Below, piece by piece: positions 24,980 through 35,007 of a stretch of 64,000 bases of DNA. Source of the stretch: Paraburkholderia nodosa DSM 21604. Its GTDB lineage: Bacteria > Pseudomonadota > Gammaproteobacteria > Burkholderiales > Burkholderiaceae. Both the position numbers and the translations under genes were made by a program. Numbering within the stretch: the first letter of the stretch is position 1; every line of letters starts with the position of its first letter. The notes beneath the pieces are model-generated. The model did not search any database. It worked only from the letters and a program-made list of their open reading frames with translations, and was not told where the DNA came from. The DNA is taken from positions 1 to 64,000 of the forward strand of contig NZ_JAFA01000042.1 of assembly GCF_000519185.1 (NCBI RefSeq), given 5' to 3'.

Positions 24980-26236
24980 TTATGCGGTCTTCTTCGCGCG
25001 CTTGCCTTCCACGTCGGGCAGCAGCACGGTGAGGATGCCGATGAGCGGCAGGAACGAGCAGACCTTGTAGACGAAGCCGATGCTGGTCGCATCCGCCAAC
25101 TGGCCGAGCACCGCCGCGCCGATGCCGCCGAGACCGAACGCGAAGCCGAAGAACAGACCCGCGACCATGCCCACCTTGCCCGGAATCAGCTCCTGCGCGT
25201 AGACGAGGATGGCCGAGAACGCCGAAGCGAGCACCACGCCGATGATCACCGTGAGCACGCCGGTCCAGAACAGGTTGGCGTAAGGCAGCAGCAGCGTAAA
25301 GGGCGCCACGCCGAGAATCGAGACCCAGATCACGTACTTGCGGCCGATGCGGTCACCCACCGGACCGCCGATGATCGTGCCTGCGGCTACGGCGGCGAGG
25401 AACACGAACAGATGGATCTGCGCGGCCTGCACGGAGAGGTGGAAGCGGTCGATCAGATAGAACGTGAAGTAGCTGTTGATGCTCGCGAGGTAGAAGTACT
25501 TCGAGAACACGAGCAGCACGAGCACGCCGATGGCGCCCGCCACGCGTCCACGCGAGAGCACGACGTGCGGCACCTCGGCGCGCTTTTTCTTCATCGCGGG
25601 ATGGGCCTTGTACCAGCGACCGATCTGCGTGAGCACGACCATGCCGACGAGCGCCGCCGCCGAGAACCAGGCGATGCTGCGCTGGCCGTGCGGAATGACG
25701 ATCGCGGCGGCGAGCAGCGGCCCGAGCGACGTGCCCGCGTTGCCGCCCACCTGGAAGAGCGACTGCGCGAGACCGTGACGCCCGCCCGACGCCATGCGCG
25801 CCACGCGCGACGATTCGGGATGGAACACCGACGAACCGCAGCCCACCAGGGCGGCCGCCACGAGCAGCACGCCGAAGGTCGGCGCGACCGACATCAGCAG
25901 CAGGCCGCACAGCGTGAAGCCCATGCCGACGGGCAGCGAGTACGGCAGGGGCCGCTTGTCGGTGAAGACGCCCACCAGCGGCTGCAGCATCGATGCCGTG
26001 ATCTGGTAGGTGAGGGTGATGAGGCCGATCTGCGTGAACGACAGCGAGAAGTTGTCCTTGAGCATCGGGTAGATGGCGAGGATCAGCGACTGGATCATGT
26101 CGTTGAGCAGGTGCGAGAAGCTGATCGCACCCAGCACCGAATAGACGGTGCGTTGCACCGCCGCGGGGGCGGAAGCGGCCGCGGACGAACCCGCGGCGGC
26201 GCCCGGCAGGGCGCGCTTGTCGAGACTGGTTTCCAT
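24980..26236 (-). CDS. fsr: MFS transporter, fosmidomycin-resistance (Fsr) type
   Basis: A 418-aa 12-helix protein. Fsr markers: SFSHLLNDMIQSLILAIYPM (residues about 39-58), TDKRPLPYSLPVGMGFTLCG, ALVGCGSSVFHPESSRVARM, and GNAGTSLGPLLAAAIV. E. coli Fsr exports fosmidomycin; the natural substrate is not known. Monocistronic, with its own terminator. Confidence 0.88.
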   Translation of the reverse strand: METSLDKRALPGAAAGSSAAASAPAAVQRTVYSVLGAISFSHLLNDMIQSLILAIYPMLKDNFSLSFTQIGLITLTYQITASMLQPLVGVFTDKRPLPYSLPVGMGFTLCGLLLMSVAPTFGVLLVAAALVGCGSSVFHPESSRVARMASGGRHGLAQSLFQVGGNAGTSLGPLLAAAIVIPHGQRSIAWFSAAALVGMVVLTQIGRWYKAHPAMKKKRAEVPHVVLSRGRVAGAIGVLVLLVFSKYFYLASINSYFTFYLIDRFHLSVQAAQIHLFVFLAAVAAGTIIGGPVGDRIGRKYVIWVSILGVAPFTLLLPYANLFWTGVLTVIIGVVLASAFSAILVYAQELIPGKVGMVAGLFFGFAFGLGGIGAAVLGQLADATSIGFVYKVCSFLPLIGILTVLLPDVEGKRAKKTA

Positions 26237-26653
26237 GTTTTCGGCAGCAGCAGAGAGTTTTCAGCGGGCACCACGCCAGGCGGGCAGCGGCGACGGCATG
26301 AAAGGACATGTATAAGAGTTATGAGCGCAGTGTAATGTGTCTTGCTCGAACTGTACGGACAAGGTTTGTCGAGAATCGGACATGAGCGGCACGCCGTCAC
26401 CCTGCGGCCCAATGCCGCAAGGGGCGGGAGCCAATACTCAAAATTGATCCGGGAATTTTGGCATCTCATTTTGGCCGTGTATAAACCGCCGTTATGCGCG
26501 CCCACGAGGTGTGCAATACGGGGCCGGAATACGAGCCGCACCCGCGCGTGAACGCGTTAAAGAATGCGCGGCGGTGTGCCGTAGACCGGGGTTGAGGCGT
26601 AGCGCAAATCAAGAACGATGGCGCTGAGCCTGACAACAATGCTGGAGACCAAA
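26237..26653. other. intergenic control region, no gene
   Basis: About 415 bp between divergent fsr and the chemoreceptor gene. It contains a perfect inverted repeat CAAAATT...AATTTTG (26439-26460) in an A+T-rich patch. It also holds a weak match to a sigma-28 promoter: TAAA at 26558 and GCCGTAGA from 26578, one base wider than the usual 15-bp gap. No supported coding frame. Confidence 0.4.
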
Positions 26654-28336
26654 ATGAAAGCAGTATCGCAAGGCGGCAGGCACGCGGGCTTCGTGCCGCA
26701 GGATCCGGCAGGCAGCGCGGCGAACGCGCAGCAACGCAAAACGGGACGCGCCGGCGCGGCGACGCGCAGCTCGCGGCTTTCCGTGAAGGCCACACTGCGC
26801 CTCGCCTTCGCGCTGGTGCTGATCGGCACGCTCGCCATCGGCGCGATTTCGCTCGCGCAAATCAGCCGTCTCAACGGCTCGACGCAATCCATCTACGAAC
26901 AGGGCTACGTCGCGAGCCGTGCCGCCGAGGAAGCGCGCGGCCACGTGCTGCGCGCGAGCCGCGCGCAGAAGATGCTGCTCACCGCGACCACGGCACGCGA
27001 GCGCGACGAACTGGGCCAGGACATCGACAAGGATCTCGGTGCGCTGGAGCGCGGCATGAGCCAGTTGCAGCAATACGCGCAGGAGCAGGGCGGCGACGCG
27101 CTCGCCCTGCAAAAGAAGCTCGCCGATGCGACCACGGCGTGGAGCGGCCATCTGCGCGAGTTCGTGACGCTCGTGAAGCAGCAGCCGCTCGATCTCTCGC
27201 AGATGAGCTGGCAGGTGGGCACGCAGGACGTCTCGCTGCTCGTGGAGACCGGCAAGCTCGAAACGCTCGTCAACGACCTCGTCGCGCAGCGCGGCACGGC
27301 CGCGAAGGCGACCATCGCGAAGGCCGAGTTCATCTTCCAGTCGTCGTTCGTGATGATGGCCGTGGCGACGGTGGCGATGTTCGTGCTCGCGTTCTTCGTG
27401 AGCGAATGGGTCGTGCGCCGCATCGCGCGGCAACTGGGCGGCGAGCCCGCGCACGCCAAGGCCATCGCGGCCCGTATCGCGGCCGGCGATCTCGCACAGC
27501 CCGTCACGGTTCACGCACGCGACGCGGCGAGCATGCTGGGCGCGCTGCGCGACATGCAGAACGGTCTCTCGACCACGGTGGCCGAGATCGCCGCGAGCGC
27601 CGAGGCGATCGCCTCCGCCTCGGGCGAAATCTCGACCGGCAATCTGGATCTGTCGCGCCGCACCGAAGAACAGGCCATGGCGCTCGAGCGCACGGCGAGC
27701 AGCATGGAGCAGCTCACGTCCACGGTGCGTCTGAATGCCGAAAACGCCGAACAGGCCAGCACGCTCGCGGGCAATGCCTCGGCAATCGCGGAGAAGGGCG
27801 GCTCGGTGGTCGGGCGCGTGGTCGCGACGATGCAGGAGATCAACGACAGCGCGAAGAGCATCGCGGACATCATCGGCGTGATCGAGGGCATTGCGTTCCA
27901 GACCAACATTCTCGCGCTCAACGCCGCCGTGGAAGCGGCGCGCGCGGGCGAGGAAGGGCGCGGCTTCGCCGTGGTGGCGGGCGAGGTGCGCAGCCTCGCG
28001 CAGCGCAGCGCGGCGGCGGCCAAGGAGATCAAGACGCTGATCGGCGCGTCGGTCGAGCGCGTATCCAATGGCTCGACGCTCGCGCAGGACGCGGGCTCGA
28101 CGATGGACGAAGTCGTGAAGGCCGTGCGGCGCGTGAACGACATCATCGGCGAAATTTCGGCGGCGTCGCGCGAGCAGCGCTCGGGCATCGAGGAAATCAG
28201 CCGCGCGGTCACGCAGATGGACGCCGGCACCCAGCAGAACGCGGCGCTCGTGGAAGAGGCGACCGCGGCTGCGCAATCGCTCGACGATCAAGCCAAGGTG
28301 CTCAAGCGGCTGGTGGGGAAATTCCGGCTGGCTTGA
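26654..28336 (+). CDS. methyl-accepting chemotaxis protein (Tar-like)
   Basis: A 560-aa chemoreceptor: basic N-terminus, TM1 (about residues 48-68), a periplasmic four-helix-bundle sensor ([20 protein letters not shown] and onward), TM2 (about 230-250), a HAMP domain with GDLAQPV, then the signalling hairpin. The highly conserved tip is [20 protein letters not shown], followed by [19 protein letters not shown]. No C-terminal CheR-docking pentapeptide is present. The start at 26654 has GGAG with 7-nt spacing; an upstream in-frame ATG would add 12 residues. The ligand is unknown. No che genes are nearby, so it is an orphan receptor. Confidence 0.93.
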   Translation: MKAVSQGGRHAGFVPQDPAGSAANAQQRKTGRAGAATRSSRLSVKATLRLAFALVLIGTLAIGAISLAQISRLNGSTQSIYEQGYVASRAAEEARGHVLRASRAQKMLLTATTARERDELGQDIDKDLGALERGMSQLQQYAQEQGGDALALQKKLADATTAWSGHLREFVTLVKQQPLDLSQMSWQVGTQDVSLLVETGKLETLVNDLVAQRGTAAKATIAKAEFIFQSSFVMMAVATVAMFVLAFFVSEWVVRRIARQLGGEPAHAKAIAARIAAGDLAQPVTVHARDAASMLGALRDMQNGLSTTVAEIAASAEAIASASGEISTGNLDLSRRTEEQAMALERTASSMEQLTSTVRLNAENAEQASTLAGNASAIAEKGGSVVGRVVATMQEINDSAKSIADIIGVIEGIAFQTNILALNAAVEAARAGEEGRGFAVVAGEVRSLAQRSAAAAKEIKTLIGASVERVSNGSTLAQDAGSTMDEVVKAVRRVNDIIGEISAASREQRSGIEEISRAVTQMDAGTQQNAALVEEATAAAQSLDDQAKVLKRLVGKFRLA

Positions 28337-28365
28337 CGCTCCTGCAGTTCGTTGCGGTCACAACG

Positions 28366-28400
28366 AAAAACGCCGCGTGGTTCTGCACGCGGCGTTTTTT
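28366..28400 (+). terminator. bidirectional terminator between the MCP and iolB genes
   Basis: AAAAACGCCGCGTG / CACGCGGCGTTTTT perfect stem with loop GTTCTG. A and T runs flank it, so it can end the rightward chemoreceptor and the leftward iol operon transcripts. Confidence 0.92.
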
Positions 28401-28410
28401 TATGGACGCG

Positions 28411-29214
28411 TCACTTCGCGTCGCGCTCGATGATCCACTCGTGCGCCGGGTCGTTATGGAAGTGCCATTCGCGCGTGGGGCCCGCCATCACGTTCAGGTA
28501 GTACGAGTCGTAGCCATACGGGACGACGACCGGGTGATAGCCGCGCGGCACCATCACGACGTCGTGATTTTCCACGGCCATCGTTTCGTCCAGATCGCGC
28601 GCGTCGGTGTACACGCGCTGGAACGCGAAACCCTGCTGCGGATTGAGCCGGTGATAGTAGGTTTCTTCGAGCGCGCTTTCGTGCGGCAAGCGGTCGGCGT
28701 CGTGCTTGTGCGGCGGGTAGCTCGACGAATGGCCCGAAGGCGTGCGCACCTCGACCACGAGCAGCGATTCCGCGGGCGCGTCTTGCGGCAGGATATCGCA
28801 GACGTAGCGCGTATTCGCGCCCTTGCCGCGCGTGGAGCGCTTCATCTGCGCGGGCTCGATGAGGCGAACGGGCAGCGTGCCTTTGGCGGGCGCGCTCGCC
28901 ACGCCCACTTCGGCGTTGCGGGTGGCGCGCACCGTCGCCTTCACGCCGGGCGGCACATAAAGGGCATACGGCGCGGCGTCTTCGAAGACGCTGTCGCGCG
29001 AGCCGAGACTCGACCAGCGCTCGCCGAGCGCCTCGATATCCACCGCGCCCGAGAGCACGACGATGCAGCTCTCGCGATCGGGCTCGCTGACGTAGACGAG
29101 TTCATCCGCCTCGAGCCGATATGCGGCGAAGCCGACATAGCGCCAGCCCGCGGTGTCGGGCGTGACGCGCGCGATCGTTTGGCCTTCGCGCGCGGCCTTG
29201 ACCAGTAGAGTCAT
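28411..29214 (-). CDS. iolB: 5-deoxy-glucuronate isomerase IolB
   Basis: A 267-aa cupin-fold enzyme converting 5-deoxy-D-glucuronate to 2-deoxy-5-keto-gluconate in inositol catabolism. IolB markers: SLGSRDSVFEDAAPYALYVPPG, VEVRTPSGHSSSYPPHKHD (metal-site His cluster) and VMVPRGYHPVVVPYGYDSYYLNVMAG, ending with REWHF. It is the last gene of the leftward operon. The start at 29214 overlaps the iolE stop (ATGA) and has GGAGG upstream. Confidence 0.97.
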   Translation of the reverse strand: MTLLVKAAREGQTIARVTPDTAGWRYVGFAAYRLEADELVYVSEPDRESCIVVLSGAVDIEALGERWSSLGSRDSVFEDAAPYALYVPPGVKATVRATRNAEVGVASAPAKGTLPVRLIEPAQMKRSTRGKGANTRYVCDILPQDAPAESLLVVEVRTPSGHSSSYPPHKHDADRLPHESALEETYYHRLNPQQGFAFQRVYTDARDLDETMAVENHDVVMVPRGYHPVVVPYGYDSYYLNVMAGPTREWHFHNDPAHEWIIERDAK

Positions 29215-30125
29215 GCTGCCTCCTTCGATTGGGTATCCGTCGCATCGACGAGCGTGCGCAGCGTACGGTAACCCTTTTGGGCATATTCGTAAGACGGTGC
29301 GATCACCGGGTCCTGCTCGGCTTCGACGACGAGCCAGCCGCGATAGCCGTGACGCTTGAGCCGCGCGATGATCGCGGGGAAATCGATGGCGCCGTCGCCC
29401 GGCACGGTGAACGCACCTGCGAGCACGGCGTCGAGAAAGCTCCAGTTGCGGTTGCGAGCGAGTTTCATGACCGCAGGGCGTACGTCCTTGCAGTGCACAT
29501 GGCACACGCGCGCAATGTGCTTGTCGAGTTCGGCAACGGGGTCGCCGCCGGCAAACGTCATATGGCCCGCGTCGAACAGCAGGCCCACGGCGTCGCTCGT
29601 GCGCGCCATGAGCTTGTCGACGTCGGCGGGCGTTTCGACATAGGCGCCCATGTGATGGTGGTACGCGAGCCGCACGCCGCGCGAGAGCGTATGGCGCGCG
29701 AACGCGTCCACGCGCGTGGCGTATTCGTCCCACTGCGTGTCGCTGAAAAAGCGCGGACGCTGATAGAGCGGACGCGGCGCGCCCTGGATCGTATCGGCGA
29801 CCTCGCCGTAGACCATCACGGTTGCGCCGTTCTGCGCGAGCAGGTCCAGATGCTTCTCTACCGAGGCGATCTCTTCCTCCACGCTGCGCCGCGCGAGCAT
29901 GCCCGAGTACCAGCCGGAGACGAGTGACAGATCGTATTGCGCGAGGAGCGCCTTGAGCGCCTGCGGCTCGCGCGGAAACTTGTTGCCTAGCTCGAAGCCC
30001 TCATAGCCGATCTCGCGGCCCTCGGTCAGCGCCTGCGAGAGCGGCGTCTCGCCGCCGAGCGAGGGCAGGTCGTCGTTCATCCACGACAGCGGGTTGATGC
30101 CGATGCGTACTTCAAATGCGCTCAT
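29211..30125 (-). CDS. iolE: myo-inosose-2 dehydratase IolE
   Basis: A 304-aa TIM-barrel protein that dehydrates scyllo-inosose to 3D-trihydroxycyclohexane-1,2-dione. Markers: GINPLSWMNDDLPSLGGETP (residues 9-28), GYEGFELGNKFP, YHHHMGAYVETPADVD, LLFDAGHMTFAGGDP, and HCKDVRP. Metal ligands of the xylose-isomerase-like fold are intact. It lies between iolD (33 bp) and iolB (4-bp overlap). Confidence 0.97.
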   Translation of the reverse strand: MSAFEVRIGINPLSWMNDDLPSLGGETPLSQALTEGREIGYEGFELGNKFPREPQALKALLAQYDLSLVSGWYSGMLARRSVEEEIASVEKHLDLLAQNGATVMVYGEVADTIQGAPRPLYQRPRFFSDTQWDEYATRVDAFARHTLSRGVRLAYHHHMGAYVETPADVDKLMARTSDAVGLLFDAGHMTFAGGDPVAELDKHIARVCHVHCKDVRPAVMKLARNRNWSFLDAVLAGAFTVPGDGAIDFPAIIARLKRHGYRGWLVVEAEQDPVIAPSYEYAQKGYRTLRTLVDATDTQSKEAA

Positions 30126-30158
30126 GTGCGCTCCTCGATGTCTGTGTCGTCAGCCGCG

Positions 30159-32150
30159 TTATGGGTTGCCGGGTTCGTCGTCGCTGGCGGGCGCATCTTC
30201 ACCCGCTTGCGCGCGTCCGCTGCGCTGCGCGACCTGTTCTTCATAGTGCTCGCGCGCCTCGCGCACCGCAGCGCGAGTGGACACCTCGGGCACGGCGACC
30301 TCCCACCACCAGCCGCCTTCCTCGGTCGTGCGCGCGGGGTCAGTGTCGATGCAGACCACGTAAGTGCGCGACGAAGCGCGCGCGCGTTGCAGCGCCGCTT
30401 CGAGTTCCGCGACGTTCGCCACGTGCTCGGCCTGCGCGCCGAGCGAGCGTGCGTGCGAGGCGAAGTCGATGCGCGGCGCGCCGAGCGGCCCTTGCGCGCA
30501 GTCGTCGAACAGGTTGTTGAACGGCGCGCCGCCGCAAGCCTGCTGCAACCGGTTGATGCAGCCATAGCCGCGGTTGTCGAGCACGACGACGATGAGCTTC
30601 GCGCCCAGCATGACCGAGGTGGCGATCTCGCTGTTCATCATCAGATAGCTGCCGTCGCCCACCATGACGATGACCTCGCGATCGGGCCGCGCGAGCTTCG
30701 CGCCGAGACCGCCCGCGATCTCGTAGCCCATGCACGAGTAGCCGTATTCGACGTGATAGGCGCCGGGCTGGCCCGCACGCCAGAGCTTATGCAGTTCGGC
30801 GGGCAGCGTGCCGGCCGCGCAGACGACGATATCCTCGGTGTACGAACGACTCGACGAGCGCTGGACAGCGCCGATCACATCGGCGTCGTAGGGCAGGCGG
30901 TTGCGATCCTGCGGCGCATGCGTGAGGCGCTCGATGCTCGCGCGCCACTCGTTGGCGAGGCCTTGGGCGTGGGCGGTCCAGTTCGCGTCGGCGCGCCAGT
31001 TGATCAGTTCGTCGTTGAGCGCGGCGAGCGCCTGGCGCGCGTCGGCCTGCACGGCGAGGCCATCGTGCTTGAGTGCGTCGAAGCCGTTGGCGTTCACGCC
31101 GATCACATGCGCGTTCGCAAAGAGCGAGTTCGAGCCGGTCGTGAAGTCCTGCAAACGCGTGCCCACGGCGAGCACGCAGTCGGCGTCGCGCGCCAGTTCG
31201 TTGGCGGCGGGCGAGCCCGTCACGCCGAGCGCGCCGACGTTGAGCGGATCGTCCCATGCGAGCGAGCCTTTGCCCGCCTGCGTTTCGGCCACGGGAATGC
31301 CGCGCGAGGCCGCAAGCGTCTGCAAGGCCTGCGAGGCGCGCGCATAGAGCACGCCGCCGCCCGCCACGATGAGCGGGCGTTTCGCGCGATGCAACTGCGT
31401 AAGCGCCGCGTCGATTTCGGTCTGCACAGGCGCGGGCGTGTGGAACGTCACGAGGCGCGGCGTGAAGAAGCTCGCCGGATAGTCCCACGCCATGGCCTGC
31501 ACGTCCTGCGGCAGCGCGAGCGTGACCGGGCCGCAGAGCGCGGCGTCGGTGAGCACGCGCAGCGCGCGCGGCAGCGCCGTGAGCAACTGCGCGGGATGCA
31601 CGATGCGGTCGAAGTAGCGCGACACGGGGCGCAGCGAGTCGTTCGCGGAGATGCCGCCGTCGTGCAGGTCCTCGATCTGCTGCAGCACCGGATCGGGTTC
31701 GCGCGAAACGAAGATATCGCCGGGCAACAGCAGCACCGGCAAGCGGTTCACGTGCGCCAGCGCGGCAGCCGTGACGAGATTCGTCGCGCCCGGGCCAATC
31801 GAGGTCGTCACCGCCATCATGCGGCGGCGAAAGTGGGCCTTGGCATAAGCGATCGCGCTGTGCGCCATGGCCTGCTCGTTGTGCGCGCGCAGCGTGGGCA
31901 GTTCGTGCCGATACTGATAGAGCGCCTCGCCGATGCCGGCCACGTTGCCGTGACCGAAGATCGCGAACACGCCGCCGAATAGCGGCTCGGTGCGGCCCGA
32001 GCCGTCCTCGCTCGCCACGCGCTGCGCAGCGAGATAGCGCACCAGCGCCTGCGCTGCCGTGAGCCGCACGGTGCTCGCGTGCGCTGCGGGCGTCGCGTTC
32101 TGCGCGCTTTCCAGCGAGGCGTCATCGCCAGGAGCAATGCGTTGATTCAT
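30159..32150 (-). CDS. iolD: 3D-(3,5/4)-trihydroxycyclohexane-1,2-dione hydrolase IolD
   Basis: A 663-aa thiamine-diphosphate enzyme that opens the ring of the inositol-derived dione to 5-deoxy-glucuronate. Layout is that of acetolactate synthase: N-terminal PYR domain (EPLFGGVFAIFGHGNVAGIG), central domain, and a C-terminal PP domain. The PP domain carries the ThDP motif GDGSYLMMNSEIATSVMLGA...N-R-GYGCIN. The start overlaps the iolC stop by four bases (ATGA). Confidence 0.97.
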   Translation of the reverse strand: MNQRIAPGDDASLESAQNATPAAHASTVRLTAAQALVRYLAAQRVASEDGSGRTEPLFGGVFAIFGHGNVAGIGEALYQYRHELPTLRAHNEQAMAHSAIAYAKAHFRRRMMAVTTSIGPGATNLVTAAALAHVNRLPVLLLPGDIFVSREPDPVLQQIEDLHDGGISANDSLRPVSRYFDRIVHPAQLLTALPRALRVLTDAALCGPVTLALPQDVQAMAWDYPASFFTPRLVTFHTPAPVQTEIDAALTQLHRAKRPLIVAGGGVLYARASQALQTLAASRGIPVAETQAGKGSLAWDDPLNVGALGVTGSPAANELARDADCVLAVGTRLQDFTTGSNSLFANAHVIGVNANGFDALKHDGLAVQADARQALAALNDELINWRADANWTAHAQGLANEWRASIERLTHAPQDRNRLPYDADVIGAVQRSSSRSYTEDIVVCAAGTLPAELHKLWRAGQPGAYHVEYGYSCMGYEIAGGLGAKLARPDREVIVMVGDGSYLMMNSEIATSVMLGAKLIVVVLDNRGYGCINRLQQACGGAPFNNLFDDCAQGPLGAPRIDFASHARSLGAQAEHVANVAELEAALQRARASSRTYVVCIDTDPARTTEEGGWWWEVAVPEVSTRAAVREAREHYEEQVAQRSGRAQAGEDAPASDDEPGNP

Positions 32151-34147
32151 GCCGCCTTCTCCTCATGATTGTCGTGCGCGCCTTGAGGCTCGGCGCGCGC
32201 GGCGCGCCACGCGCCGATCAGCGTTTCGAATGCGCGGCGTGCGCGGGCGATCACTTCGTCGTCGCCGATTTCGCCTGCGAGCCAGGCGAGGCTCGGTTCG
32301 TAGAAGATCGAGCGGCCCACCGTGAAGCCCCGGCACGTGTTCGAGGCGGCCGCGGCGCGGAAGCCCTCCACGAGCTGGTCGATCGGCGCGGAGAGCCCGA
32401 GCAGCACGACGCCGCGGCAATACGGGTCGCGCTCGGCGATCAGCGCGTCGATCTCGCGCCATTGCGCGGCGCCCGTCGGTTCGAGCTTCCACCACTCCGG
32501 ATAGAGGCCGATGTTGTAGAGCCGCTTGAGCGCGCGATAGACCGTATCGGGGGCATTCGGCTTGCCGCCCAGCTTCGGCGGAATCACTTCGAGCAGTAGT
32601 TCGTGGCCGCTCGCCTGGGTGGCGTCGTAAAGCGCGCGCAGTTGCGCTTCCTGTTCGAGACGCTGTTCGATGGGCTCGTCGGGATGGAACTGCACGAGGC
32701 ACTTCACTGTGTGGTCGATGGGCCAGGACGCGAGCGTCGTGCCGATCGAGCGGCCATGGTCGAACACGAGCGGCACGGAGCCCGGCAACTCGACCGGACG
32801 GCCGATCCACCAGCCGCGGCCGGTTGCGGCGTTGAGCGCATCCTGGCCGTAACGGTCATCGATCAGGACACCGATGCGTCCCTGCAAACCGAGCGTGCGC
32901 TCGGTCTGCGCCACGGCTTCGACGAAGAGATTCTTCAGATACGAAATGCGCGCTTCGCTTACGCCGGTTTGCTGCGCGAGATCGAAGAACTGGTTGCGGT
33001 GATCGAACGCGAAGCCGAGCACTTCGTCGTGCCGCTTGCGCGCGGGCGTGACGCGATGCAGGCGCGCAAGCGTTGCGTCGCGGTCGGGGCGGCGCATGCG
33101 CACGGGGTCGGCGGCCGCTTCGCGCAGGAAGTAGTCGAGTTCCACGGGCGTGGGCATGGCGGGCGCGCAGCCATGCCGCGAGACGACGAGGGCGCCGCAC
33201 GCGTTGGCCGAGCGCGCGCAGTCTTCGAGCGAGGCGTCGCGCAGCCAGCCGGAAAGAAAGCCGGAGGCGAAAGCGTCGCCCGCGCCGAGCACGTTGAGCA
33301 CTTCGACTTCCACGCCGCGCTGCATCGGCAAATCGTCCATCGAGGCGGGCACCGCGCCTTCCACGATCTGGCAGCCGAGCGGCCCGCGCTTGACGAGCAG
33401 CGTTGCGCCCGTGACTTCGCGCACGCGCCTGAGCGCATCGACGAGCGATTCTTTGCCGCCTGCAATGCGGAACTCCTCCTCGGTGCCGATCACGAGATCG
33501 AAATGCGGCAGGATGCGCTGCAAATGCGTGCTCACGCCTTCGCTCGCGACGAAGCGCGTCTCGCCGTCCGCCTTGCCCGTGAGGCCCCAGAGCACGGGAC
33601 GGTAGTCGATGTCGAGCACGGTGCGCACGTTGTTGCGGCGCGCGTAGTCGAGCGCGGTGAGGCTCGTGCGGTTCACCTGTTCGGTCGAGAAATGCGTGCC
33701 GGTGATGAGCAGCGCTTTCGAGGAGGCGATGAATGCTTCGTCGAAGTCGCTCGAATCGACGGCCATATCGGCGCAGTTCTCGCGGTAGAAAATGAGCGGG
33801 AACGTGTCGCGGTCTTTCAGGCCCAGCAGCACGAGCGCCGTGAGGCGTTCGTGGTCCACGCACACATGGCTCGTGTCGCAGCCTTCCTTCGTGAGCGTTT
33901 CGACGAGGAAACGCCCCATATGGTCGTCGCCCACGCGCGTGAGCATGGCCGACTTCAGGCCAAGACGCGCGCAGCCGAAGGCGATGTTCGCGGAAGAGCC
34001 GCCCAGATACTTCGCAAAGGTGGAGACGTCTTCGAGCCGCGCGCCCACCTGTTGAGCGTAGAGATCGACGCCCAGGCGTCCGAGGCAGACGATGTCGCGG
34101 CTGCGTCCGGCGGCGAACCGGCTTGGAGTGGAATGAGTCAGGGCCAT
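32147..34147 (-). CDS. iolC: fused 5-dehydro-2-deoxygluconokinase (IolC) and DUF2090 aldolase-like protein
   Basis: A 666-aa two-domain protein. Residues about 18-340 are a PfkB sugar kinase: VCLGRLGVDLYAQQVGA, KYLGGSSANIAFGCARLGL and the catalytic motif NVLGAGDAFASGF. It phosphorylates 2-deoxy-5-keto-gluconate. Residues about 360-650 are DUF2090 (EVLGFAFDHRNQFFDLA, LIDDRYGQDALN, KCLVQFHPDEP, RGFTVGRSIFYEPS), a TIM-barrel likely to perform the following aldol cleavage (IolJ role). The fusion is frequent in Proteobacteria. No separate iolJ is seen here, which supports that role. RBS AGGA precedes the ATG. Confidence 0.95.
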   Translation of the reverse strand: MALTHSTPSRFAAGRSRDIVCLGRLGVDLYAQQVGARLEDVSTFAKYLGGSSANIAFGCARLGLKSAMLTRVGDDHMGRFLVETLTKEGCDTSHVCVDHERLTALVLLGLKDRDTFPLIFYRENCADMAVDSSDFDEAFIASSKALLITGTHFSTEQVNRTSLTALDYARRNNVRTVLDIDYRPVLWGLTGKADGETRFVASEGVSTHLQRILPHFDLVIGTEEEFRIAGGKESLVDALRRVREVTGATLLVKRGPLGCQIVEGAVPASMDDLPMQRGVEVEVLNVLGAGDAFASGFLSGWLRDASLEDCARSANACGALVVSRHGCAPAMPTPVELDYFLREAAADPVRMRRPDRDATLARLHRVTPARKRHDEVLGFAFDHRNQFFDLAQQTGVSEARISYLKNLFVEAVAQTERTLGLQGRIGVLIDDRYGQDALNAATGRGWWIGRPVELPGSVPLVFDHGRSIGTTLASWPIDHTVKCLVQFHPDEPIEQRLEQEAQLRALYDATQASGHELLLEVIPPKLGGKPNAPDTVYRALKRLYNIGLYPEWWKLEPTGAAQWREIDALIAERDPYCRGVVLLGLSAPIDQLVEGFRAAAASNTCRGFTVGRSIFYEPSLAWLAGEIGDDEVIARARRAFETLIGAWRAARAEPQGAHDNHEEKAA

Positions 34148-34184
34148 GTGTATTCCTGTTGGGTGCTGTGCCGTGCGGGCGTCC

Positions 34185-34994
34185 TCAGATGGTCGCGCCG
34201 TCGAGCTCGGCGATCATCTTCTGCATCTCCGCGCCGCCTGCCATCATGTCGAGCACTTCGTTCTTGCTGATCGTGTCTTTCGTGTAGGTCCCGAGCGAGC
34301 GACCGCGATTGAGCAGCGTGAACGAGTCGCCGATGGGGTAGGCGTGGTGCACGTTGTGGGTGATGAAGATCACCGAAATGCCCTTGGCGCGCGCGGCGTG
34401 AATCAGCCTGAGCACGTTGAAGCTCTGCTTCACGCCCAGCGCGGCGGTCGGCTCGTCGAGAATCAGCACGCGTGCGCCGAAGTGAATGGCGCGTGCGATC
34501 GCGAGGCACTGTTTCTCGCCGCCCGACATCGTGCCGATGGCCTGATGCGGGTCGCGCACATTGATGCCCATTCCGGCGAGGCGATCCTTCGCAATCGTTG
34601 CGCTCGCATCGAGGTCCATCACGTTGATGAAGCCGAACAGCTTCTTTTGCGGCTCGCGGCCCATGAAGAAGTTGCGCGCGACCGAGAGCAGCGGCACGAG
34701 CGCGAGATCTTGATAGACGGTGGCGATGCCGAGATCGAGCGCGTCTTTCGGTGAATCGAACGTAACAGGCTTGCCGTCCACGAAATACTGGCCGGAGGTC
34801 GGCTGGTGCACGCCGGCGAGCGTCTTGATGAGCGTGGACTTGCCCGCGCCGTTGTCGCCGAGCAGGCAGTGCACCTCGCCGCGCTTCAGGCGCAGCGTGA
34901 CGCCGTTCAGTGCGATGACCTTGCCGAAGTACTTGCTGACGTTCTCGAGCGCGAGAATCGTGTCGCCGTCTGCGGTATTCTGGATATCGGACAT
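34185..34994 (-). CDS. sugar (inositol) ABC transporter ATP-binding protein
   Basis: A 269-aa single-cassette ATPase. Walker A is GDNGAGKST, the Q loop region is [13 protein letters not shown], the signature is [15 protein letters not shown], and Walker B is [12 protein letters not shown]. Ribose-type RbsA carries two cassettes; this FrcA-like protein has one and should dimerise. It energises the adjacent permease. The start at 34994 has GGAGG. Substrate assignment to inositol comes only from the iol operon context. Confidence 0.93.
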   Translation of the reverse strand: MSDIQNTADGDTILALENVSKYFGKVIALNGVTLRLKRGEVHCLLGDNGAGKSTLIKTLAGVHQPTSGQYFVDGKPVTFDSPKDALDLGIATVYQDLALVPLLSVARNFFMGREPQKKLFGFINVMDLDASATIAKDRLAGMGINVRDPHQAIGTMSGGEKQCLAIARAIHFGARVLILDEPTAALGVKQSFNVLRLIHAARAKGISVIFITHNVHHAYPIGDSFTLLNRGRSLGTYTKDTISKNEVLDMMAGGAEMQKMIAELDGATI

Positions 34995-35007
34995 TTGAGC
35001 CTCCGGC

